From NCBI GenBank assembly GCA_003963115.1, contig RXJQ01000025.1, positions 124,001-188,000 of the forward strand: a stretch of DNA of 64,000 nt, in the 5' to 3' direction. Both the position numbers and the translations under genes were made by a program. The notes below the pieces were generated by a model that made no database searches, was not told the origin of the DNA, and was given only the letters and a program-made list of their open reading frames with translations. Positions 31,520 to 41,483 of the stretch are shown one piece after another. Source of the stretch: Burkholderiales bacterium (GTDB lineage Bacteria > Pseudomonadota > Gammaproteobacteria > Burkholderiales > Burkholderiaceae_C). Position 1 is the stretch's first letter. Each line of letters begins with the position of its first letter.

Positions 31520-33790
31520 TTGCGAATCACGTACAAGTATGCGTCTTGGGGCGCGGCGGCCCTGTCCAGCTGGACTTTGGCGCTGGGAATGATGACGGCG
31601 CCGGCCTGTCACGCGGCGGCAGACGACAGCACCGTGCAGGACGCCCGCGAAGCGCTGCGGGTGAAGGACAAGGCCAGGCTCCTGGCTGACCGTGACGCTC
31701 TGATTGCCGCGCGCTACCCCTTGGCCCCTTGGGCCGACTACTGGTACTTCCAATTGCGCCTGATGGAAATCGGCCCGACCGAGGTCGATGACTTCCTGGC
31801 GCGCTGGCCCGACGCCTACGTGGCCGACCGGGCGCGCAACGACTGGTTGCTGGAGCTGGGCCATCGACAGGACTGGAAGACCTTCCTGCGCATCCAGCCC
31901 AGCTTTCGCATGAACGACGACCGCGAGGTGAGCTGCCTGGGCGTGCTGGCGCGCTACCAGACCAACGCGCCCATGGAGGGGCCGGGCGACTGGCGCGAAC
32001 AGGCCCGCCAGGCCTGGTGGACCCAGAAGGACGCCGATTTCGGCTGTGACGCCATGGCCCAGGCCCTGGTGGCCGGCCAGGTGCTGGAGCAGCCCGATGT
32101 GTGGCGCAAGCTGCGCCTGGCCATCGAGGCCGACAAGCCCCGCGCCGTGCAGCAAAGCGCCCGCCTGCTGGGGGATGCGCTGGCCCAGGCCGTGAACAAG
32201 CTGATGGGGCAGCCGCAGGCCTTTCTGATGCCGACCGAGAGCAAGAACGGCCTGGGGCCCTCCGGTGGCGACGACAAGCGTCGGGCGCCAGGTTCGTCCA
32301 TCGGGCCGGACGCGCGCAATGGCAAACACAAGGACAAGGGCAAGAACAGGCGCAAAGCCAAGGGCAAGCCAGACCTGACGCCCTTGCCCGTGGGCGTGCC
32401 GCTCGAAGCAGAGGGGCCGCTGAACCTGCTGGCCTTCATCCGCTGGGCGGGCATGGACCCGACTGCGGCGGCCGAGGCCATCGAGGTATCGGCCAATCGC
32501 AGCCGCTGGCGCTGGACGGCCGAGGAAACGGCCTGGGCCTGGGCACAACTGGGGCACGCGGCGGCCTGGCGCCTGTTGCCGGAGGCGTCCGACTATTTCG
32601 AGCGGGCCTTGACCGATCGTGCGCTGGCGGCCGGCACGGGCGAGTTGCGCCCGGGCGGTTCGCGTTTGACAGTGGCCTGGTCGCCCGAGACGCTGGCCTG
32701 GATGGCGCGTGCGGGTGTGCGCGCGGCTTCGGCGGGTAAAACAGAGCGCTGGACGCTGGTGGAGCAGGCCATCGACGTGATGGCACCTGATCAGCAGCAG
32801 GACACGGCCTGGTTGTACTGGAAGGCCAAGGCGCTGCAAGCGCGCGTGAAAGGTCAGACGAGCCCGGCAACGGAGCCCGTGCGCCAGCAGGCGCGCGAGC
32901 TGCTCATCCGCGTGGCCAACCCTCTGACCTTCTATGGCCAGCTGGCGTCCGAGGAACTGTCTGGCGCGCCGGCCAAATCGCTGCCCAAGCCCCCACCCGT
33001 GAGCGAGGCCGAACTGGCTGACGCGCGTGCCATGCCGGGCATCGATCGGGCTTTCCGCATGCTGGACCTGGGCTGGCGCGGCGAGGCCATCCGAGAGTGG
33101 AATTTCACCTTGTCCTATGCCAAGGTGGGCGGCCTGAGTGACCGTGAGCTGCTGGCCGTGGCCGAAGAGGCCTGCCGCCGTGAGGTCTGGGACCGCTGCA
33201 TCAATTCCAGCGAGCGCACGCGCCAGGAGATCAACCTCGACCAGCGCTACCCCACGCCCTTCAGGCAGGATGTGCTGACTGCGGCGCGCGAAGTCGGGCT
33301 GGACGCCGCCTACATGTATGGTCTGATCCGCCAGGAATCGCGCTTCATCGTGGCGGCCAAGTCCAGTGTGGGCGCCTCGGGCCTGATGCAGGTGATGCCT
33401 GCCACGGCGGCCTGGACGGCGCGCAAGCTGGGGATCGACTACAAGCCCGACCTCATCACCGACCGCATGACCAATCTGCGCATCGGCGCGGGCTACCTCA
33501 AGCTGGTGCTGGACGATTTCCAGGGCGCGCAGGCCATGGCGGCGGCGGCCTACAACGCGGGGCCGTCACGGCCACGTCGCTGGCGCGAGGGTCCGCGCAT
33601 CGACTCGGTGGCCTGGGTGGAGAACATCCCTTTCAACGAGACGCGTGACTACGTCAAGAAGGTGCTCGCCAACGCCACGGTCTACGCCAACGTGCTCAAT
33701 GGCAAGGCGTTGTCCGTGCGCAGCCGCCTGGGGGCGACCATCGGGCCACGCGCCTCGAACGCGCCACCCACCGAGGACGATCTGCCCTGA
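31520..33790 (+). CDS. slt: soluble lytic murein transglycosylase (Slt family)
   Basis: A 756-residue periplasmic enzyme. An N-terminal signal peptide (ending near CHAAA) is followed by a helical superhelix (U and L domains) and a C-terminal goose-lysozyme-like SLT domain. The catalytic Glu is residue 606 in GLIRQESRF, with GASGLMQVMPATA and AAYNAGPSRPRRW downstream. It cuts glycan strands with formation of 1,6-anhydro-MurNAc. The start is a TTG with an AAAGG site seven bases upstream; it gives a proper signal peptide. Residues about 238-290 form a Lys/Arg/Gly-rich insert (KHKDKGKNRRKAKGK) not typical of Slt70. Confidence 0.93.
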   Translation: MRITYKYASWGAAALSSWTLALGMMTAPACHAAADDSTVQDAREALRVKDKARLLADRDALIAARYPLAPWADYWYFQLRLMEIGPTEVDDFLARWPDAYVADRARNDWLLELGHRQDWKTFLRIQPSFRMNDDREVSCLGVLARYQTNAPMEGPGDWREQARQAWWTQKDADFGCDAMAQALVAGQVLEQPDVWRKLRLAIEADKPRAVQQSARLLGDALAQAVNKLMGQPQAFLMPTESKNGLGPSGGDDKRRAPGSSIGPDARNGKHKDKGKNRRKAKGKPDLTPLPVGVPLEAEGPLNLLAFIRWAGMDPTAAAEAIEVSANRSRWRWTAEETAWAWAQLGHAAAWRLLPEASDYFERALTDRALAAGTGELRPGGSRLTVAWSPETLAWMARAGVRAASAGKTERWTLVEQAIDVMAPDQQQDTAWLYWKAKALQARVKGQTSPATEPVRQQARELLIRVANPLTFYGQLASEELSGAPAKSLPKPPPVSEAELADARAMPGIDRAFRMLDLGWRGEAIREWNFTLSYAKVGGLSDRELLAVAEEACRREVWDRCINSSERTRQEINLDQRYPTPFRQDVLTAAREVGLDAAYMYGLIRQESRFIVAAKSSVGASGLMQVMPATAAWTARKLGIDYKPDLITDRMTNLRIGAGYLKLVLDDFQGAQAMAAAAYNAGPSRPRRWREGPRIDSVAWVENIPFNETRDYVKKVLANATVYANVLNGKALSVRSRLGATIGPRASNAPPTEDDLP

Positions 33791-33791
33791 T

Positions 33792-33830
33792 GAAAGAAAA
33801 ACCGGGCTCGGTCACGAAGACCGGCCCGGT
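33792..33830 (-). terminator. intrinsic terminator of the RNase-barstar unit
   Basis: Stem ACCGGGC/GCCCGGT continued by CGGTC/GACCG (33801-33830) with a five-base loop. On the minus strand it is followed by TTTTTCTTTC. It lies 33 bp beyond the barstar stop and also sits just after the slt stop on the other strand. Confidence 0.85.
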
Positions 33831-33863
33831 CGGCTTGATGGCTTGCTTGAGGCTGGTGTCAGC

Positions 33864-34463
33864 TCAGGCGGCGGCCAGCAGCGCGGAAGTGTCGAACACG
33901 CTGCTCATGGGCGGCAGGTTCATGATCATCGGCTGCGGGGCATTCTTGGAGACCTTGGCGGGCTTGACGTTGGGGTCGTTCTGAGCGATTTCGGCCTTGT
34001 CCCAGTTGCCGGCCGATTCCTTGCCCGACACGGCGATCGAGTAGAACACGCGGAAAGCAACCTTGCGCTCAGCCCAGAAGTCGGCGGCGTCGCGGAAGGC
34101 ATCGAGCAGCAGCTCACGGGTTTCGCGGTCGCACTTGTTGCCATCGGGGATCAGCTCGAGCACCACGACGAAGCCCGGCTGCGGGCCCGACTTGTGGACC
34201 AAGTCGGTCATACAGTCGTACAGGGCGTCGAGGTTCTTGCCGAAGTGGTCCGGGAACAGGAAGTCACGGGCGATGATGTCCAACACGTCCTGCTTGTTCT
34301 GAGCGGCGCTCAGGTTGGTGTAGAGGAAGTGCTGGCCTGAGGCATTGGCCGCCTGTTGCAAATCTTCCGGGCGGAAAGCGCGGATGGATTGGACGATGTT
34401 GGGTCGAATGGATTGCAACAACATGATCGCTTGGGGCCCGGGGTGCATGGAGGAGGGCTTCAT
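33864..34463 (-). CDS. barstar-family ribonuclease inhibitor
   Basis: The core of the protein shows the barstar signature FPDHFGKNLDALYDCMTDL, then GFVVVLELIPDG, LLDAFRDAADFWAERKVAFRVFYS. Barstar binds barnase-type RNases and blocks the active site in the cytoplasm. At about 199 residues it is roughly twice the length of the Bacillus protein, with extra N-terminal and Pro/Asn-rich C-terminal segments. The gene directly upstream in the same direction, 60 bp away, encodes a guanyl-type RNase, which supports the pairing. The start is uncertain: ATG 34463 is used here; TTG 34490 and ATG 34424 are possible. There is no signal peptide. Confidence 0.88.
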   Translation of the reverse strand: MKPSSMHPGPQAIMLLQSIRPNIVQSIRAFRPEDLQQAANASGQHFLYTNLSAAQNKQDVLDIIARDFLFPDHFGKNLDALYDCMTDLVHKSGPQPGFVVVLELIPDGNKCDRETRELLLDAFRDAADFWAERKVAFRVFYSIAVSGKESAGNWDKAEIAQNDPNVKPAKVSKNAPQPMIMNLPPMSSVFDTSALLAAA

Positions 34464-34523
34464 GTCCTTACGAGCATTAGTTAAGGTCAAAGAAAAAGAA
34501 CCTGGGGTGCGTGAAAAAATGCT

Positions 34524-35018
34524 TCAACGCTGTGGATCGATCTGTTGGAAACTCTGATAGTGATCCGCCGTGTAAAAACAAGTTTCAGGCCTTTGTAAAT
34601 CTTTACCTCCGCAAACAATGCGTCGCGCGCCGCGATCGCGTTCGCCTGGGGTAGCTACGGTGTATTCGTGATAAAAGCCGCGCGGCTGACGGGGCAGGAT
34701 GCGTTCCCGGTTGCCAAACACCACACCGTCCTTGGCATAGCGAAAGGGACCACCCGCAACAATACGGCGGTGGACGTCTTGGGCTTGCACAGGAAGGGCA
34801 GACAGTGCCACCGAAGACGAGGTGGCGTTTGTCTCTTGCGGTGCATGGCGACGGGCAAGGGCTTCTGCGGGAAGCCACGCGGTCACACAACTCAGGGCGA
34901 GACCAGTCAGGAAGGCGGCAGACCACGTTTTGGTGATTCTGGCGACCACGGCAGACGCCGCTGGTGTCAAGCCACAACCGCCTGACGAGGTTTCCCTATT
35001 GACTGTGCGGGGCACCAT
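34524..35018 (-). CDS. secreted guanyl-specific ribonuclease (barnase/RNase Sa type)
   Basis: A 164-residue protein with an N-terminal hydrophobic export segment (TWSAAFLTGLALSCVTAWL, ending near ALA-RR). The mature domain of about 95 residues has IVAGGPFRYAKDGVVFGNRE, FYHEYTVATPGERDRGARRIV and TADHYQSFQQI. These match the microbial RNase (N1/T1/Sa) fold with catalytic Glu, Arg and His in order, and paired Cys. It should cleave RNA after guanosine outside the cytoplasm. The barstar-like gene follows. The start is set at ATG 35018; the first 20 residues before the hydrophobic stretch are unusual, so a shorter form is possible. Confidence 0.88.
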   Translation of the reverse strand: MVPRTVNRETSSGGCGLTPAASAVVARITKTWSAAFLTGLALSCVTAWLPAEALARRHAPQETNATSSSVALSALPVQAQDVHRRIVAGGPFRYAKDGVVFGNRERILPRQPRGFYHEYTVATPGERDRGARRIVCGGKDLQRPETCFYTADHYQSFQQIDPQR

Positions 35019-35095
35019 GATGCTGTGTTTCCAGCCTTGATCTGTCAGCAATGCAGCTCTTCGTTAAAGACGTGATGCTATAGAAAAGTGCCAAA

Positions 35096-35140
35096 AAGCT
35101 CAAGGCCCCGGGCCTGCCAAAGCAGGCAGTCGGGGCCTTT
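35096..35140 (-). terminator. intrinsic terminator after maeB
   Basis: Long stem with AAGGCCCCG (35102-35110) pairing CGGGGCCTT (35131-35139) and an inner CCTGC/GCAGG. On the minus strand it is followed by GAGCTTTTTGG. It separates maeB from the RNase gene. A second small hairpin GCCCGCT/AGCGGGC lies at 35172-35191, next to a CAACATCAGCG direct repeat. Confidence 0.78.
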
Positions 35141-35220
35141 GCGTGGGGGGTTGACAGATTGTGATATAAGCGCCCGCTGCATTTAGCGGGCAACATCAGC
35201 GGACAACATCAGCGAGCAGG

Positions 35221-37515
<2,295 letters not shown>

Positions 37516-37630
37516 GCAGGGCCTTTCGCGGGCAGGCCCTTGGCGCGATGGTGTTGCGCAGGCCTGCCCAGACCCTGCATTGTAGGAAGTTGCGTGGCAG
37601 GTGGACGTGTGGATGTCCGCAAGTGCTTAG

Positions 37631-37903
37631 GGCAATGCTGAATAAGTCCGCGCCGTGCGCGGCGGGATCTTTGCGGGATGAGCCGCCAGGCGCAAAACAG
37701 GGTTCGGGCTGGTGGCCCGCACCCTGTTTTGGAACGCAGGGGATCGCCCGCAAAGGCCCGCCCCCTTCGGGGTTCGGCCCAAATCGGGCGATTGGCTCAC
37801 CAAATCGCTTGCATGTGCCACCAGCACATGCCGCACGATGTTGGCAAGCCACTCATCCCGATTGGGGACGAACGCGCATGGCGGGGACTTATTCAGCATT
37901 GCC
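37631..37903. mobile_element. 273-bp MITE (non-autonomous insertion element)
   Basis: Perfect 19-bp terminal inverted repeats, GGCAATGCTGAATAAGTCC at 37631-37649 and its complement at 37885-37903. They are flanked by the direct repeat TTAG (37627-37630 and 37904-37907), a 4-bp target duplication. The YTAR-like target fits IS5-family transposition; family assignment is inference. The interior has no transposase. It has a nested palindrome AAAACAGGGT...ACCCTGTTTT (about 37696-37735) and further complementary segments. It sits exactly at the 3' end of the hybrid kinase gene, whose TAA stop is part of the duplicated target. Confidence 0.88.
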
Positions 37904-39721
37904 TTAGTCTTGGGCTTCCAGACTGGCCGCGATGGCGGCCATGAGGGTGTCGGCGGCCACGGGTTTGTGCAGCACGGGCAGACCTGCGGCCTGGGCCTGT
38001 TTGAGGCGGTCGGGGGCGGTGTCGCCGGTGATGATGATGGCCGGCAGATTGGGGTAGCGCGCGCGCAACTGCTCGACGGCGTTGATGCCGCTTTCGGTGT
38101 TGCGCAGGCGCAAGTCGGCGAGCACGAGATCGGGCTGGCGCTCCATCGTGATGTGCAAGGCTTCATCCGTGCTGGCGGCCAGCATGACGACGCAGCCCAT
38201 GTGCTGGAGCAAGGCTTCCATGCCGGCGCGCACGGCGGCTTCGTCGTCGAGCACCAGCACCTGACACAAGGGCATGGAGGGTTGGGCCTCGCGTGCTTCG
38301 GGTTCGGGTAGGGCTTCCTGCACGCGGCCCGTGCCCTTGGGGATGGTCAGGGTGATGGCGGTGCCTTGGCCGGGTTCGGAGTCCAGCGCCAGTTCCAGAT
38401 AGAGCAAGGCGGCCAGGCGGCGCACGATGGACAGGCCCAGGCCCAGGCCACGGTTGCGATCGCGCTCGGGGTTGTCGACCTGGAAGAACTCCTCGAACAC
38501 CTGCTTGTGCAGGGCTGGAGGAATGCCGCAGCCGGTGTCGATGACGCGGACCTTGACGTGGCCGGCGTCTTCGAAGGCCTCGATGCTGACTTCGCCCTCC
38601 TGCGTGTACTTGACGGCATTGTCCAGCAGGTTGCGTAAGACGCGGCTGAGTTGCTCGATGTCGCTGTTGACGCGCAGCTCGTCGGCGCAAAGCAGGTGCA
38701 GGGCCAGGCCGCGCTGCTGGGCCACGGGTTGGTAGGTGCTGCGCAATTGGTGCAGCAGGGGCGGCAAGGCGAAGTTCTGCCACTCCAGCTTGACCATGCC
38801 GGCGTCGAGCTTGGACATGTCCAGCAGGGTGTTCATCTGCGATTGCAGGGCTGAGAGGGCCTGGTCGATGTGGTCCAGCAGCGTGATGTTGTCGGGTCGG
38901 GTGATCTGCAGGCGCAAGGTCGCGAAGAACAGCGACAGCGAATGCAGGGGCTGGCGCAGGTCATGGCTGGCCGAGGCCAGGAAGCGGGTCTTGGCGGCGT
39001 TGGCGCTTTCGGCCTGTTCCAGCGCGACGCGCAATTGCTGGTTGAGCAAGCCTTCGTTGAGCCGCTTGGCGATGGCCAGCCTGAAGGTGCGGAAGCTGCC
39101 GCGGGCCAGGGCCACCATGGTCACGGAAAACAGCAGCATCATGGGGACCATGGCCTTGCCCAGCCACTGTTCGCTGGAGGCCAACGGGGTCACACCCCAG
39201 GCCAGTGTCAGCGAGCCCATGACGGGCAGCATGTAGCTCATGTACAGCGGCATGTAGCCCGCCGAGGTGTTGATGCCGCCCGTGGTCAGGGCGGCCATGA
39301 TCAGCGTGAGGATGGTCTTGGCGGCATCGGACAGGTGCGGGAAGAAGAACACGGCGGTGGCGTTGGCCAGCCCCGGGATCAAGGGCAGCCAACGGGCGAT
39401 GCTGAGCCGACGGCGTGCCGAGACGCCGGTGCGGGGCAGCAGGCGCCAGCTCAGGTGTCGCACGATCAAGGCCAGCCAGTTGCCGGTGGCCCACATGATC
39501 ACCCAGCTGTGTGGCGTGGTGCTCCAGGCTACGGCCGAGAAGAACAGCACGACCAGGGCGATGGGGACGCTGGTGCGCAGCGACAGTGTTTCGTTTTGCG
39601 CCAGCAGCTCTTCGGCCACGGCTTCGTCGATTTGCTCGGGTGAGACGCTGGCGTGCGCAAGGTTGATGGAGGCGTCGGCTTGCATGGCGTGGGGCGCGGT
39701 GTCAGGAGGCCGGTTGAACAT
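37904..39721 (-). CDS. hybrid sensor histidine kinase with receiver domain
   Basis: A 605-residue protein. About five to six membrane helices (residues about 50-210) are followed by a HisKA domain with His253 (ASHDLRQPLHSLSLF), an HATPase domain (NLLDNAVKYT, DTGCGIP, GLGLGLSIV) and a C-terminal receiver with Asp536 (LVLADLRL). The architecture resembles membrane-sensing hybrid kinases; the signal is unknown. The ATG at 39721 overlaps the end of the phosphatase gene by 20 bp, so it is the last gene of the unit that begins with a LuxR-type regulator at 46286. The receiver has no output, so phosphate may pass on or be drained. The stop codon abuts the MITE. Confidence 0.92.
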   Translation of the reverse strand: MFNRPPDTAPHAMQADASINLAHASVSPEQIDEAVAEELLAQNETLSLRTSVPIALVVLFFSAVAWSTTPHSWVIMWATGNWLALIVRHLSWRLLPRTGVSARRRLSIARWLPLIPGLANATAVFFFPHLSDAAKTILTLIMAALTTGGINTSAGYMPLYMSYMLPVMGSLTLAWGVTPLASSEQWLGKAMVPMMLLFSVTMVALARGSFRTFRLAIAKRLNEGLLNQQLRVALEQAESANAAKTRFLASASHDLRQPLHSLSLFFATLRLQITRPDNITLLDHIDQALSALQSQMNTLLDMSKLDAGMVKLEWQNFALPPLLHQLRSTYQPVAQQRGLALHLLCADELRVNSDIEQLSRVLRNLLDNAVKYTQEGEVSIEAFEDAGHVKVRVIDTGCGIPPALHKQVFEEFFQVDNPERDRNRGLGLGLSIVRRLAALLYLELALDSEPGQGTAITLTIPKGTGRVQEALPEPEAREAQPSMPLCQVLVLDDEAAVRAGMEALLQHMGCVVMLAASTDEALHITMERQPDLVLADLRLRNTESGINAVEQLRARYPNLPAIIITGDTAPDRLKQAQAAGLPVLHKPVAADTLMAAIAASLEAQD

Positions 39722-41483
39722 AGAGGGTCACGATGTCCGACGTCCCCTGGTCAGGGACGGGTGCGGGGTGATGCGCCTGGGCTGAATCCGACAGCATAAA
39801 GCCCAGGCGTATGGGGTTTTCGGGGTCGAGCTGGCGCGGTGCGTCGATCAGCACGAAGCCATTGATGGGTGGGGCGAACCAGGTCTGGACGTTGCAGTGG
39901 TAGCGTGCGGGTGTGCCTGCATCGTCCGGCCAGTTGAAGTCGAAGGCGTCGGGGGTGAGGAAGTCGATGGGCCGCGCGTTGGCGAAGGGAAAGGGTGTGT
40001 ACAGGCCGGGCGTGTGGACCACGTGGATGCGCACCGTGTGCGCCGCACCTTCCTTGCGGATGTCGACGAAGCTGACACTGGCCAGGTGCTCGTCGCCCGA
40101 CAGCAGCACGACGTTGCGGCAGTCGTGCTCGTACAGATTGGCGAGCAGGCGGTGCATGGCGTGCGGGAAGCCGTCCCAGGCATCGGAGTGCAGGGCGCTG
40201 GCGGGCGTGGGGCCGACGGCCAGGCGCCGACGCGGCAGCAGCATGGTGGGGCAGGCCAGGAAGCGGGGTGTGGTGGGGTGTTGGCCGCTGCGCCGCAACC
40301 AGTCGCACAGGGCATCGAACTGCGTCGTGTCCATGATGTCGGCGGTATCGATGGTGCGGGTGTTGCGCAACTGGCGGCGCGTGCGGGTGTCGGCCATGAA
40401 GACCATTTCCGGATCTTCATGCGTGCCGACCAGGCGCCAGAGCTTGGGCCTGCTCAGGCCTTGGGGCGCATGTATCACGGGTCCTTGAAAGGTCAGGTAG
40501 CTGATCAGCCCCTTGGCCAGCAGGTCGCGGTTGTAGTGGTGCACGCTGGGGTGCGCGTCTTCGTCATGCCAGGATCGGGCTTGCGTGTGGACGGGCTCCC
40601 AGTTGTCGGTCAGCTCGTGGTCGTCCAGCATGGTGTGGACAGGCAGGCCGGCCAGCGCGCGCCGCACCATGGGGCGCCCCAGCCATTTCAGGTAAGGCGC
40701 GCCAAAGCGGTCGGCCAGCATGGCGGGGTCGAACAACCCGGCCGTGGCATCCAGGTAGACCTGGTCGCCCACCAGCAGCGCGAAGTCCAGAGGCGGTGCC
40801 GACGGCTGGTTGCGCAGGTCGTGGAGCAGGGCCATTGATTGGTCGGCCGCCGCGGGGCACCAGTCGCCCGGATACGGGGTTTCTTCCAGCATGCCGCCGG
40901 GGTAGAGGCAACTGCCCAGCACGAAGCGCGTGGTGGTGCGAGCGGGCTGGGGTGCCGGGGCAGACTGGGGTGAGAGGCCGGGAAGGTGGGGCACGACATC
41001 GCGCGCGCGTCCTTGCAGCAGGCGCATGGCGCGCCAGATGGCCCGGCACAGTGCGGGTCGACAGTCGTGGTGCGTGCTATCCGGCTCGAAATGGGCGAGG
41101 GCTTCTGGCAGCGGGGCAAAAGGTCGCAGCACGCCGGGTGTGATGTCTGGCAGTTGCAGCCCCGGAGGTTGGGCGTGCACCAGGAAGATCAAGCAGGGGC
41201 CGTCATGCTGGCGCAGCCCATCCTGATCGAAGGCCATGAGGCCGATGTTGGAGGTTTGCCTGCCAAAGGTCAGGGCATGCCAGGGTGTGAAGAGGGCCCG
41301 GCCTAGGTCACCGCCAAGGTGCGCACAAGCCAGCGGCAGCGCCCCGATCAGCAAAGGGCGGCCCAGGGCGTCGTCATGGCCGAGGCGGGCCATGGTGAGT
41401 TGGTCGAGCTTGCCGGCCACCATGGGGCCGATCGAGGGCGGTGCCAGGGTGATGTGTCGCAGCCTGAGGACCGTCTTGCTCAT
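39702..41483 (-). CDS. PhoD-like metallophosphatase
   Basis: About 593 residues. The central part has the PhoD-type metallophosphoesterase blocks FVLGSCLYPGG, LLVGDQVYLDATAGLFD, MLDDHELTDNWEP and VVLLSGDEHLASVSFVDIR, in the usual order. They would hold a di-metal centre for phosphate ester or phosphodiester cleavage. The first 200 residues are unrelated to classical PhoD. No signal peptide is seen, unlike secreted PhoD. The start at 41483 overlaps the stop of the upstream oxidoreductase-hydrolase gene (ATGA); the long frame to 41975 is only a shadow. Being coupled to that gene suggests a joint role in lipid or sterol ester metabolism; this is inference. Confidence 0.85.
   Translation of the reverse strand: MSKTVLRLRHITLAPPSIGPMVAGKLDQLTMARLGHDDALGRPLLIGALPLACAHLGGDLGRALFTPWHALTFGRQTSNIGLMAFDQDGLRQHDGPCLIFLVHAQPPGLQLPDITPGVLRPFAPLPEALAHFEPDSTHHDCRPALCRAIWRAMRLLQGRARDVVPHLPGLSPQSAPAPQPARTTTRFVLGSCLYPGGMLEETPYPGDWCPAAADQSMALLHDLRNQPSAPPLDFALLVGDQVYLDATAGLFDPAMLADRFGAPYLKWLGRPMVRRALAGLPVHTMLDDHELTDNWEPVHTQARSWHDEDAHPSVHHYNRDLLAKGLISYLTFQGPVIHAPQGLSRPKLWRLVGTHEDPEMVFMADTRTRRQLRNTRTIDTADIMDTTQFDALCDWLRRSGQHPTTPRFLACPTMLLPRRRLAVGPTPASALHSDAWDGFPHAMHRLLANLYEHDCRNVVLLSGDEHLASVSFVDIRKEGAAHTVRIHVVHTPGLYTPFPFANARPIDFLTPDAFDFNWPDDAGTPARYHCNVQTWFAPPINGFVLIDAPRQLDPENPIRLGFMLSDSAQAHHPAPVPDQGTSDIVTLYVQPAS

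Noticed and set aside
35151-35170. TTGACA and TATAAG as a plus-strand promoter
   Set aside because: The spacing is only 8 bp and no plus-strand gene follows.
37650-37884. Small open frames inside the MITE
   Set aside because: They lack ribosome sites and arise from the GC-rich palindromic interior; none resembles a transposase.
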